Shown here one piece after another: positions 24,119 through 32,435 of a stretch of DNA of 37,127 nucleotides (position 1 is the stretch's first letter; each line of letters starts with the position of its first letter). The stretch covers positions 1 to 37,127 of the forward strand of contig JABLXH010000045.1 of assembly GCA_013178155.1 (NCBI GenBank). The letters are read 5' to 3'. This DNA comes from Armatimonadota bacterium (GTDB lineage Bacteria > Armatimonadota > Zipacnadia > Zipacnadales > UBA11051). Below the pieces are notes generated by a model, which was not told the origin of the DNA, made no database searches, and saw nothing but the letters and a program-made list of their open reading frames with translations. A program made the translations under genes and the position numbers.

Positions 24119-26461
24119 TCAGATGCCGTCTAGTTGCGCCTCGGCGACGACCGCCTGCCCCAGCGCCAGGCCTCCGTCGTTCGGTGACACCCGCCTGTGG
24201 TGCAGCACCCGCAGCCCGCACTCATCAAGCAGGTCACACAGGCGCTCGAGCAGCAGGCGGTTCTGGAAGGTGCCCCCTGACAGGGCGACAGTCCGCAGGC
24301 CAGTCCGCTTGCAGGCCAGCACCGCGGCATCTCTCAGCATGCGGGCGAAGGTCTCTTGGAAGCGGCTAGCCACCACCGCCGCCGGGGTGCCGGCATTCAC
24401 TTCGTGCACCATGGCGCCCAGTGTCGGCAGGGGGTCCAGGACGAGTTCCTGGCCCTGCCAGCCGGCGGCATAGGGATAGGGGTCGGCGCCCGCGGAGGCA
24501 GCGGCCTCCAGCGCCATGGCGGGCTGTCCCTCGAAGGCGGCCCGGGGGCACAGCCCCAGGAGTGCGGCGACGGCGTCAAAGAGCCGTCCGGCCGAACTGG
24601 CCAGCGGGCTGTTGAGTCCGCGGCTGATCATCCGGCTCAGGACCGGCCAGCTATCGCCCGGAATGGGGTGCGTGACCGCGGGCGGCAGCGTCTCCAGGAA
24701 CTCATCGCCGTACGCTTCGCGGAGATATGATCCCAGTACGCGCCAGGGCTCGCGGATAGCGGCGTCGCCGCCGGGCAGAGGTACCGGTCGCAGATGTCCC
24801 ACCCGTCGGGCTTCGCCGCTGCTGGTCCACAGCACCTCGCAACCCCAGATGGTGCCGTCGTCGCCGTAGCCAGTGCCGTCACAGGCCAGGCCGACGACCG
24901 GATCGTAGTAGTCATTGTCCGCCATGCAGGCAACGATGTGGGCGTGGTGGTGCTGGACCTCAACCAGGGGGACTCCCAGCTCGTCAGCGCGTTCACGTGC
25001 CCACTGCGTTGAAAGGTAGCCGGGATGGCGGTCGCAGGCGAGCGCTTGCGGTGCCACCTGCAAGACGCACTGCAGGTGAGTGATGATGGCAGCGAAGTGC
25101 CGAAGCGTGGCTTCATTCTCCAGATCGCCGATGTGTTGTGACAGCACCGCATTCGTTCCGGAGGCGAGGCAGACCGTGTTCTTCAGGTGTCCACCGACCG
25201 CCAGCACGGGTCTCACCGGCCGCGCCAGGCGTATCGGCAGAGGCGCATAGCCCCGCGCCCGGCGCACAGGAATCGCGCCCCGCTGCGTCCAGCGCAGAAC
25301 CGAGTCATCGCAGCCGATCAGGATGTCACGATCGTGGTCGAGAAAGCCGTCGCAAATGCCAGCGAGGCGCAATCTCGCCTCGGCATTGTCCGTGCACAGC
25401 GGCTCCTCGCTGAGATTACCGGAGGTCATGACGAGAGCGGCAAACTCACCATCGGCGAACAGAAGGTGATGGAGAGGGGTATACGGCAGCATGACGCCGT
25501 AGTCTGGTGAACCCGGGGCAACGCTGGGCGCCAGAGCCTCGGGCAGCCGTTTGGGGGCGAGGACGATGGGGGCCGCCGGTGACTGCAGCAGTTCCTCTGC
25601 CTCGCCCTCGACAACGGCAAAGCGCCGCACCTCGCCCAAGGACCCGGCCATCACCGCCAGCGGCTTCTCCTCGCGTCGCTTGCGTTCGCGTAGCCGGCGT
25701 ACGGCTTCCTCATTGGTCGCGTCACACGCAAGGTGAAATCCGCCCAGCCCCTTGATGGCGACTATCTGCCCCGCGCGCAGGGCCTTCAGCGCCCCCGCCA
25801 GGGCCATGTCCGCAGTCAGCACCTGGCCCTCGCGGGACGTGAACCGCAGCATCGGGCCGCAGCGAGGGCAGGCTACCGGCTGGGCATGGTACCGCCGGTC
25901 CGTGATGTCATGGTACTCCCGGGCGCAGTCCGGACACATCGGGAAGGGCGCCATCGAGGTGTTGGGCCGATCGTAGGGGATGCGGCGGGTGATGGTGTAG
26001 CGTGGCCCGCAGTTCGTGCAGTTCGTGAATGGATACCGGTGCCTGCGATCGGCCGGGTCGGTGAGCTCACGCAGGCAGTCGGGACAAGTTGCGATGTCGG
26101 GGGAGATAGAGACGGGTGCCCCTGGTGCTTCGCGCGAGGGAAGGATCAGGAAGTCTGTGTCGCCAGCGGGAGAGAGGTCCTCCGCGGAGAGGGTCTCAAT
26201 GACGGCCAGAGGCGGCTTATCGGTGAGTAGTGCGGCACCGAAGGCGGCAACAGCGGACGGATGGCCCTCGACCTCGATCTCAACACCGCCCGTGAAGTTC
26301 AGGACCGTGCCGGTCAGGCGCAACTCACCGGCCAAGCGGTGCACGAACGGCCGGAAGCCCACCCCCTGGACGATACCCTCCACGACAAAGCGACGGCGCA
26401 CCACATCGCCGGTGGCGCTTGTCGTTCTCACCCCACAGGTTGCGGTCGGTTCGGTCGCCAT
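24119..26461 (-). CDS. hypF: Carbamoyltransferase HypF
   Basis: 780 aa, which makes the carbamoyl-thioester of HypE from carbamoyl phosphate and ATP. Domains in order: acylphosphatase (VEGIVQGVGFRPFVHRLA near residues 28-45); two zinc-finger pairs (CPDCLREL/CTNCGPRY and CPDCAREY/CPRCGP); a YrdC/Sua5-like domain (AIKGLGGFHLACDA); and the Kae1-like carbamoyltransferase with HHHAHIVACMAD, CDGTGYGDDGTIWG and SGGTFQNRLLLERL. The length is normal for the family. The ATG at 26461 has only a weak GGA site; a longer start at 26503 is possible. It follows hypA after an unusually structured 163-base spacer. Confidence 0.95.
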   Translation of the reverse strand: MATEPTATCGVRTTSATGDVVRRRFVVEGIVQGVGFRPFVHRLAGELRLTGTVLNFTGGVEIEVEGHPSAVAAFGAALLTDKPPLAVIETLSAEDLSPAGDTDFLILPSREAPGAPVSISPDIATCPDCLRELTDPADRRHRYPFTNCTNCGPRYTITRRIPYDRPNTSMAPFPMCPDCAREYHDITDRRYHAQPVACPRCGPMLRFTSREGQVLTADMALAGALKALRAGQIVAIKGLGGFHLACDATNEEAVRRLRERKRREEKPLAVMAGSLGEVRRFAVVEGEAEELLQSPAAPIVLAPKRLPEALAPSVAPGSPDYGVMLPYTPLHHLLFADGEFAALVMTSGNLSEEPLCTDNAEARLRLAGICDGFLDHDRDILIGCDDSVLRWTQRGAIPVRRARGYAPLPIRLARPVRPVLAVGGHLKNTVCLASGTNAVLSQHIGDLENEATLRHFAAIITHLQCVLQVAPQALACDRHPGYLSTQWARERADELGVPLVEVQHHHAHIVACMADNDYYDPVVGLACDGTGYGDDGTIWGCEVLWTSSGEARRVGHLRPVPLPGGDAAIREPWRVLGSYLREAYGDEFLETLPPAVTHPIPGDSWPVLSRMISRGLNSPLASSAGRLFDAVAALLGLCPRAAFEGQPAMALEAAASAGADPYPYAAGWQGQELVLDPLPTLGAMVHEVNAGTPAAVVASRFQETFARMLRDAAVLACKRTGLRTVALSGGTFQNRLLLERLCDLLDECGLRVLHHRRVSPNDGGLALGQAVVAEAQLDGI

Positions 26462-26624
26462 TGCGGTGATCCAATCACTCGCGGCTCTGAACCTGTGCTG
26501 CAACCACCCTCCGGGAGTCTCCCCCCCGGGTCGTCTCAGTGGTGCCCTCCGGGCCCCCTTAGGGGCGCTTCCTGAGGCGCGGAGCCTGGCCCTCCGCCAG
26601 GCTGGTGACCTCCGTCACAGGCAT
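26462..26624 (-). other. Structured spacer between hypA and hypF with three hairpins
   Basis: In transcript order this 163-base gap can form GTGAC-ggag-GTCAC (26605-26618), GCCTGGC-ggagg-GCCAGGC (26584-26602) and GCCCC-taag-GGGGC (26553-26566). These stems sit inside an otherwise tightly packed transcription unit. They may be a processing, stability or attenuation element; no T tract follows, so a full terminator is not obvious. Confidence 0.4.
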
Positions 26625-26963
26625 TCAGGCGTACTCAACAGCCCGAATCAGCATCGTCTCTCCGGCGCAGAGGCGGACCTCACCGCTCCCACACGCGGGG
26701 CACTGCAAGTCTTCCGACACGGCCTGGATCTGTCCGCACTCCCGGCACTCGCCGAGCAACGCGGCGGTCTCCAGTGTCAGGCGGATGGGTGGCAGCGCGT
26801 GATGCTCGCACACATGGTCCAGGGCGTCTTGCAAGGCCTCTTGCGTGAGGGCTGCAAGTTCCGAGACCACAACCGTAACCGCGACCGGGCGCGCATCGGC
26901 AGGGCGATGAGGTTGGTGCAGGATGGCATCCAGCACCTGGTCGGCAACGCCATGTTCATGCAT
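26625..26963 (-). CDS. hypA: Hydrogenase nickel-incorporation protein HypA
   Basis: 112 aa nickel metallochaperone. It starts MHEHGVA, with the nickel-binding His2 in the MHE motif, and has a zinc site made of two CxxC pairs, CRECG and CPACG, in the C-terminal third. It delivers nickel to the large subunit, usually with the GTPase HypB, which is not found in this window. The ATG at 26963 has GAGGA about 10 bases upstream. It is the first gene after the promoter at 27089-27117 and leads the hydrogenase block. Confidence 0.92.
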   Translation of the reverse strand: MHEHGVADQVLDAILHQPHRPADARPVAVTVVVSELAALTQEALQDALDHVCEHHALPPIRLTLETAALLGECRECGQIQAVSEDLQCPACGSGEVRLCAGETMLIRAVEYA

Positions 26964-27059
26964 GGGGATGGAATCCTCGGCAGCTACGGGGGTGAAACCA
27001 GGCCGCGGACAGACCGCCTGAACCGGGCGAACCCACACAAAAAGCTGCGAATCTAATGC

Positions 27060-27077
27060 TTGTGAACAATATCACAA
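27060..27077. promoter_or_regulatory. Rex-type (or CRP/FNR-type) operator over the hyp-hyd transcription start
   Basis: TTGTGAACAATATCACAA is an 18-base palindrome with perfect six-base arms TTGTGA/TCACAA. It matches the Rex operator TTGTGAA-N4-TTCACAA at 13 of 14 defined positions and also fits the CRP pattern TGTGA-N6-TCACA. On the minus strand it covers about +5 to +22 of the predicted transcript, a repressor position. Rex is a repressor released by high NADH/NAD+, which would suit an NAD(P)H-linked hydrogenase. No rex or crp gene is in the window. Confidence 0.65.
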
Positions 27078-27088
27078 ACTTCGTGCTT

Positions 27089-27117
27089 AGTTTACAGTTT
27101 TCCCGCCAGCTTGTCAA
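27089..27117 (-). promoter_or_regulatory. Sigma70-type promoter of the hyp-hyd-signalling block
   Basis: Minus strand: TTGACA (27112-27117, perfect -35), a 17-base spacer, and TAAACT (27089-27094, -10). Transcription would start near 27082, leaving a leader of about 120 bases before the hypA ATG at 26963. It is the best promoter match found in the window and sits in a locally AT-rich stretch. The palindromic operator lies just downstream. Confidence 0.7.
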
Positions 27118-27179
27118 CCCGGCCTTTGCGTCCGCCTTCCGGGCGGGTACCTCGCACCGGCGATGATCAAAGAGGGCGG

Positions 27180-28841
27180 CTAGTGCAGCGCCTGTCGCGT
27201 CGCGTGGGGGGACAACGGCCGTGTGTGGACCCCGGCCAGGTGACTCGGGTTCAGGTAGTTGTCGCCGGTGCCCGCCCACATCATCTGGGACTTGCGTGTC
27301 CCGCCGTGGTCCGCATCGTTGACGCCGACATCGAAACCGAAACCATCCCAGACCGGCCCGCGGAACCGGCGCAGCGTCGACAGCGGCAGCGACAACACCG
27401 CCGCATAGCCCGTCGGGGTCAGCGTGCAGTCTACGCCCAGTCCCTTCATGTCCCCGGGCAGGGGTTCCATGCTTCGCCACTGGAACCCTCTGCCTGCCGT
27501 GGGCGGAATCACCTGAATCAGCACCACCTCGGGGCCATAGACGGGCTTGCCTTGATCAGCATCGGGGCGCAGATCGAGGTAGATCTCCACCGAGTCCCCC
27601 CTGGACGGGTCCTGCAGCGAGGCGGTTGTCAGTGAGTCGTCTGTGACCTCTACCGTGCAGACCAGTCGATCGGGCTGGACCACCACAGCGAATCGCGCCG
27701 ACAAGTCTGCAGGCCCGAGCCACTCGTCACGCCCAATCGTGAACGCCTCGGGAGTGAAGGCGTGCCAGGTCCAGGCATTGGCGTCCGCGGCGGCCTCGAC
27801 GGGCACATCGGCGCGGATGGCGGGAGCGACGGTGAGCCACATGGCTTCCACCGCCCAGGGAGCCGTCTCCTGCACCGAAAGCCGCACCGGAAGGCTGACC
27901 GAACGGCCCGGAAAGCGGGGCAAGGGCACTTCGTGGCGCAGCCGATGGGCCTGCTGGGCGGAGAACTTCACGCGCTGCTCAACACACTGGTCGCCGTGCT
28001 CGAAGCGGAAGCAAGCCTCGAAGGTCGCGTCGGAGGTGTTCAGGGCGCCGATCTCAACCGGATAGGTGGCCTCGGCCGACAGCCTAGAGCCTGTCAGCAC
28101 GCGCCACTCCAGTGCCGGCGTCACGCCCAGTGCCGCCCGCAGAGCCCGGGCGACCTCGCGGGCGAAGATGACATGGGTGAAGCTACCGGGGTGGCTGCCA
28201 TACGGAAAGGGGCCCCGGCAGTCGCCATCGCCCAGGCGTAGGGCCCGGTCGAGGTCGGCTGCCGGGAGGCCCTCCGCCGCAGCCGCCGCACGGGCCGCCT
28301 CATTCCAGGCATTGCGCGGGTCGGGATCAACCATGGGCGGGAGGCAGGCTAGCACGACGGCCTTTGTCTCATCCCTGATTCGCGCCAGCAACTCCCGCAG
28401 GTCCCTGGCGAAGGCATCTACGGACCGTCCAGTGCCACGGTCGTTGCCGCCGAACTGGACGAACACGAGGTCGGGCCTGGCCTGCAGGACCTCCTCGCCC
28501 ACCCGGCGCAGGGCGTCCGCCGTGGTCTCACCCGGATGACCGTGGACCAACAGCTCCAGAGGGCTGCCGGGACAGCAGTACTCCAGACCCTGCACCACGA
28601 GGCGATGGTAGACGTTCCAGCCGTCGGTTCCCCAGCCGTCCGTGAGGGAGTCGCCGAAGGCCACCACCCGTATGGGCTCCCCGGCATGGATCCGGTTCAG
28701 CAACCTTCGGCCGCGATCACGCATGAGGTCCGGGTCACGCTGACCCCAGGCTGCCGGCGCCATGACGGCCACCAGTGCCAATGCCCAGGGGCACCACGGT
28801 CGCCACGTGCGGGGCCTTCGACTCGTCAGCAATGGGCGCAC
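27180..28841 (-). CDS. Exported SGNH/GDSL hydrolase with C-terminal CBM9-like domain
   Basis: 553 aa. The N-terminus has an Arg-rich lead and a hydrophobic core (WALALVAVMAPAAWG), a likely signal peptide. Residues about 55-240 form an SGNH hydrolase: VVAFGDSLTDGWG (block I, nucleophile Ser in GDSL), GHPGETTADAL (block II Gly), VFVQFGGNDRG (block III Asn), and a later HxxH-like SHPGSFTH. Such enzymes are lipases or carbohydrate esterases. The last ~180 residues resemble CBM9/DOMON (DDSLTT, GDSVEIYLDLRP, GFGFDVGVNDAD, MMWAGTG). With the binding domain, a sugar de-esterase is the likeliest role. GTG start with GAGGA upstream, 40 bases after the next upstream gene. Confidence 0.78.
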   Translation of the reverse strand: MRPLLTSRRPRTWRPWCPWALALVAVMAPAAWGQRDPDLMRDRGRRLLNRIHAGEPIRVVAFGDSLTDGWGTDGWNVYHRLVVQGLEYCCPGSPLELLVHGHPGETTADALRRVGEEVLQARPDLVFVQFGGNDRGTGRSVDAFARDLRELLARIRDETKAVVLACLPPMVDPDPRNAWNEAARAAAAAEGLPAADLDRALRLGDGDCRGPFPYGSHPGSFTHVIFAREVARALRAALGVTPALEWRVLTGSRLSAEATYPVEIGALNTSDATFEACFRFEHGDQCVEQRVKFSAQQAHRLRHEVPLPRFPGRSVSLPVRLSVQETAPWAVEAMWLTVAPAIRADVPVEAAADANAWTWHAFTPEAFTIGRDEWLGPADLSARFAVVVQPDRLVCTVEVTDDSLTTASLQDPSRGDSVEIYLDLRPDADQGKPVYGPEVVLIQVIPPTAGRGFQWRSMEPLPGDMKGLGVDCTLTPTGYAAVLSLPLSTLRRFRGPVWDGFGFDVGVNDADHGGTRKSQMMWAGTGDNYLNPSHLAGVHTRPLSPHATRQALH

Positions 28842-28881
28842 GTCCCGGTCCTCGTCTGTCCTGGCGCCCGGGCCACGGGGA

Positions 28882-30315
28882 TCAGTTCACTCGCTCCACG
28901 AGCAGATGCAAGCGGTAGTAGCCCGCGGCGTCGTACTCGAGCGCAGAGGTTCCCGGGCGCAGGTCTACCACCTGCTCCGACGCCTGTCCCGGCGACACCA
29001 GTTTCGCCAGCTCGTCAGCGCTCCATATCAGTCGCGCCTGGCCGATGAGGTCAGCGACGACACTCAGCTCGCGGGACACGCTGTTTTGCACCTTGGGGTG
29101 AGTGTAGTCGGGCTGTGGGGTGACCAGGGAGCGCGCCAGACTCTCCCGTATCGCCCAGGTGCGGAGGCCGGACGCGGGGGCCTCTGCCTCCCACTCCCAG
29201 AGCTCGATGACCAGGCCGAGACCCGTGCCGACTGTCACCGCTTCACGGAAGGTGGCCTGGTCGGCCTGGCTGAGCTCCTGCTGCACACCGTCGTCAAACC
29301 CTCCGTAGATGGCCGAACCGCCCGTTGCCACCTGCTGATCGGCCACCACTGTCCAAAGCAGACCCACGTTGTCGCTGCCCCACCACTCCGGGTTGCTCTC
29401 ATCCACGCACTCCAGACGCTTGAAGGTGACGAGGTAGACACCTGTCTCGCCCCCGCTCGCCGTCGGAGCCGCCGTGTCGCCAGCTACCTCCTCAGTGGGC
29501 TTGCGGAGTTTCTCAGGAACATCAGCGGCGCGAGGACTCTCAGCGGTGCGCAGCGCCCGGCAGTCGGCCGTGTAGGCCTCGACTCGCGCCTCTTCCGAAA
29601 GGTTGTCATAGCTCTGCACCAGCGCCTCCAGGTCCTCCGGCGTGGCTGCCGGAACCGCACCGAGCGCCTGCTCGAAGGTCTGGTCCAGGTCGGTCTTGTC
29701 GGCGACGCCTGCGCAATGGCGGGCGGCCAGGTTGGCCGTGAGGGGCAAGAGGGAAGCCTGCGGCCCCCGCCGCGTCCAGGCACTGGCTCGCTGCTGCGGC
29801 GTCAGCAGAGACTTGAGCTGCGGCTCGCCCGGCCCTGGCTGCCTGACGATCTGCACGTCCGCCTGCAGACCGGCAGGCGGCAAGTCGCCCTGGGTCTCCA
29901 GAGCGATAGCGCACGGCTGGCGGACCGCCGGCGTGAACTGCAGCGTCACCGGAGCCTCCGCAGTCGCCTGCACTTGTGCCCCGCCGGCCCTCAGTGTGAC
30001 GGGTGTCGGCGAGGGGCTTGCCCAGTCCACGCCGACCACGTATGTCCCTTCTACGGTCGGGACAAAGTTGCGCGTATAAGACCGGTTCAGGCTGTTGATC
30101 TGGACGGTCGAGGGTGCGGCGTGACGGGTGATGGCGCCCTTGATGACTGACTGAATGCGGGCCGCGGTGAGCGAGATACTCGCCCCGAGCCCGGCGAACC
30201 CTCCAATGGTGCCAGCGTTGCCGCCGGTGAGGATCCCGGCCTCGACCCCCACCTGGGCGTTGGCAACCGAGCCCCCCAGCAGCGCTGCGACCGTGATGGT
30301 AACCAGAAGTCGCAT
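28882..30315 (-). CDS. Exported protein of unknown function
   Basis: 477 aa with a clear signal peptide (MRLLVTITVAALLGGSVANA) and GAGGAGG 6 bases before the ATG. The mature start is Gly-rich (GVEAGILTGGNAGTIGGFAGLGA). A beta-rich part follows (about 70-135, with TYVVGVDWASPSPTPV), then an Ala/Gln-rich helical middle. The last third has WWGSDNVGLLWTVV, where Trp and Asp recur, and a mixed alpha/beta end. I do not recognise a family. It is encoded just upstream of the SGNH hydrolase on the same strand and probably shares its transcript, so a cell-surface or polysaccharide role is possible but unproven. Confidence 0.7.
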   Translation of the reverse strand: MRLLVTITVAALLGGSVANAQVGVEAGILTGGNAGTIGGFAGLGASISLTAARIQSVIKGAITRHAAPSTVQINSLNRSYTRNFVPTVEGTYVVGVDWASPSPTPVTLRAGGAQVQATAEAPVTLQFTPAVRQPCAIALETQGDLPPAGLQADVQIVRQPGPGEPQLKSLLTPQQRASAWTRRGPQASLLPLTANLAARHCAGVADKTDLDQTFEQALGAVPAATPEDLEALVQSYDNLSEEARVEAYTADCRALRTAESPRAADVPEKLRKPTEEVAGDTAAPTASGGETGVYLVTFKRLECVDESNPEWWGSDNVGLLWTVVADQQVATGGSAIYGGFDDGVQQELSQADQATFREAVTVGTGLGLVIELWEWEAEAPASGLRTWAIRESLARSLVTPQPDYTHPKVQNSVSRELSVVADLIGQARLIWSADELAKLVSPGQASEQVVDLRPGTSALEYDAAGYYRLHLLVERVN

Positions 30316-30508
30316 GGTGACCTCCTCGGACCCCCAATCCAGTGCCGGTAGTTGCCCGGCATGCTCCCCACATTGTAGGCCCGCGTGGTCATCGCCCCTG
30401 CAGCCCGACCTCAAGATCATCGCAGGTCTGCTGCGGGGCCAAGGTGTGCCACGGCGGCAGGGCGAACTCCCGGACAGTTCTGCATACCGGAAGGAAGGCG
30501 GCACAGCA

Positions 30509-31276
30509 ATGGCCAGTCCCGGCGCGACGTTTCAGGTTGAGGACCGCTCCTTCTCGCGGATGATCCTGGGACATAACCCTTTTCTGGGCTACTCGTACAT
30601 CAGCCGTGCGCGGTCCCAGGAGTATGAGACCCGCTTCGCGACCTTTGAGCCCATCCGCGACATCGTTCTCGCCGCCACGGCCGCCGGGGTGCGGAGCATG
30701 ATGCTGAGCACCGGCCATCCGCGCGGGGACCTGATCGCGCAGGCGCTGGAGGCCGCCCAGGAACAGACCGGTATTGCCTGGAGTAACATCGTCATCGTCA
30801 ACCCGGATGTGATGGACCACCTGGACTTCCTGCACCGGGTCAACTGCCAGGTCTGCCTGGTCCACGGCCAGGACACGGACTCCTTCTTCTGGCGCTCTGA
30901 GCGAACCCTTCGGCCCGAGTTTGCCGAGCTCCTGGCGGCGATCCGAGGCGCGGGGTTCGTTCCGGGGATGTCTACCCACAACGGGGGGGAGACGATTCCG
31001 GTCGCCGAGGGTTTCGACGTAGCGGTCATCAACACCCCGGTCAACAAGATCGCCTGGCGGATGTGTCCGTGCGTGGAGGACGTGCTGGGGGCAGTCCGGC
31101 GCTCGTCCAAGAAGATCATCGCCATGAAGCCGCTGGCAATGGGCCGCATCGCCCCTGATGAGGGAATGCGCTACATCGCCTCGGTTGCGGGAGTGGACGG
31201 TGTCGTGGTCGGCATTGGCACACCCCAGGAGGCCGAGGAGACGTTCGGCCTGGCCAATGAGGCCTGGGGCGACTGA
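30509..31276 (+). CDS. Aldo/keto-reductase-like TIM-barrel protein
   Basis: 255 aa, cytosolic. The first strand reads SRMILGHNPFLGYSYIS (residues about 16-32). The last strands read KIIAMKPLAMGRI and VDGVVVGIGTPQEAEETF (about 236-253), a close match to the end of the aldo/keto reductase barrel (VIVG..S.EEVEE). The usual catalytic Tyr/Lys/His set is not evident, so it may be a non-redox relative. The ATG at 30509 has AAGGAAGG upstream. It is divergent from the exported-protein gene at 30315 and ends only 3 bases from the convergent NIF3-like gene. Confidence 0.55.
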   Translation: MASPGATFQVEDRSFSRMILGHNPFLGYSYISRARSQEYETRFATFEPIRDIVLAATAAGVRSMMLSTGHPRGDLIAQALEAAQEQTGIAWSNIVIVNPDVMDHLDFLHRVNCQVCLVHGQDTDSFFWRSERTLRPEFAELLAAIRGAGFVPGMSTHNGGETIPVAEGFDVAVINTPVNKIAWRMCPCVEDVLGAVRRSSKKIIAMKPLAMGRIAPDEGMRYIASVAGVDGVVVGIGTPQEAEETFGLANEAWGD

Positions 31277-31279
31277 CAC

Positions 31280-32245
31280 CTACCCCTGAGCCCGCCGGTC
31301 AACGCGCACGAAGTTGCTGGTCTCGACGATGTCGAAGTCGCCGAACCGCCGCATGGCGTCGTCGAAGAGGCGGTTCAGGCCGTAGTTGTCGGCCGGCATG
31401 TGGGGTATCACAACGATGCTGACCCGGCGGCGCCGCGCCACCTCGTTCAGGGCCTCGCTGGTATCCACCACCCACAGCGTGCCGCAGCCTGCATCGCAGA
31501 TGGCCTCAAACACCTCCGGCGTCGGGTTCCATCCACCATAGAAGCAGGCGTAGACCTTCCCCAGGGGATTCTTCGGGTCGCCCACCGCAACGCTAGTGCC
31601 CAGGCCCCGGTCCATCATCCACTGGACCTCCGGCCAACTGTCGCAGATGTCCACCAGGTCGCCAACCGTGCGCGGCTGTTCCTCGCGCAGGATGCGGTGC
31701 CCCTCGCAGTACAGATAGAGGTCCGCCGGGCCGTGGATAGTCATGAAGGGCATCTGCAGAGCCTCGGCGATCTGGTTGAAGCGGTAGTCCGTGCTGCGGC
31801 CACCCATGCTGCCGGCGGCAGTGCGGATGAGCTTGTCCGCCACGTGCTCCGCCACGCCAAAGTCGGTCAGCATCCGGACCTGGGCCCAGAGCACATCCTC
31901 GCGCGAGGCCACCGCCCCGCCCTGCGCGGAGGCGTGGTGCGCGACCACCAGGTCCACCGGCCGTCCGTGGTCCCGCAGGCGGTCGGCGAGCAGCAGCTCC
32001 GCCCCATCTATGTTGATACCGCACAGCAGGCGTCGGACCTCAGTGTCCGGGTCGCCACACAGCATGCGGGTGTCACCGAAGGGGTTGTGCAGGCGTTCCT
32101 GCTCAAAGAGGCTTCGCTCCTTGCCAGTGAGGCTGTCGAACTCCCGGGACAGTGCGGCCATCCGATCGCGCAACCACTCCTCGCCCCGCGGGTCCATCGC
32201 CATCCCGCGCTCAATGGCGAACTCGTACAGCTCTCGCATGGTCAT
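31280..32245 (-). CDS. NIF3-like protein (NGG1p-interacting factor 3 family)
   Basis: 321 aa. Family features: an N-terminal helix ending in GMAMDPRGEEW, NPFGDTRMLCGD (about 54-65), CGINIDGAELLLADRL (75-90) and the metal-site strand VDLVVAHHA (His103, His104). NIF3/YbgI proteins bind two metals and have been linked, with weak proof, to GTP cyclohydrolase I type 2 or hydrolase roles. The ATG at 32245 is set by GGGAGG 8 bases upstream; an ATG two codons on is too far from it. The long upstream in-frame extension is ignored because it runs through the divergent promoter region. Confidence 0.72.
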   Translation of the reverse strand: MTMRELYEFAIERGMAMDPRGEEWLRDRMAALSREFDSLTGKERSLFEQERLHNPFGDTRMLCGDPDTEVRRLLCGINIDGAELLLADRLRDHGRPVDLVVAHHASAQGGAVASREDVLWAQVRMLTDFGVAEHVADKLIRTAAGSMGGRSTDYRFNQIAEALQMPFMTIHGPADLYLYCEGHRILREEQPRTVGDLVDICDSWPEVQWMMDRGLGTSVAVGDPKNPLGKVYACFYGGWNPTPEVFEAICDAGCGTLWVVDTSEALNEVARRRRVSIVVIPHMPADNYGLNRLFDDAMRRFGDFDIVETSNFVRVDRRAQG

Positions 32246-32435
32246 GGTCGGTGCCTCCCGGGCTGGATGTGGTCTGGTCGTTCGATTCGTCACTGCCATC
32301 GGGCAGACCTGTGGCCGTGTGGCCTTTGCAGACAAACGAAAGCCCTCCCCGATTCGGTGGTTTTCGGGTATACTCTCCATGTCGCCACGAGCTCTGTGCG
32401 TCCGGTTCGCGCCGGATGCGGGAGTATCGCCGCCT

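Noticed and set aside
32369-32374. TATACT as a -10 box for the beta-helix/LamG gene
   Set aside because: The -35 position is C-rich (TCCCCG) with no match, so support is too weak.
31791-32435. Long N-terminal extension of the beta-helix/LamG protein
   Set aside because: It would run antisense through the NIF3-like gene and bury the signal peptide beginning at 32436.
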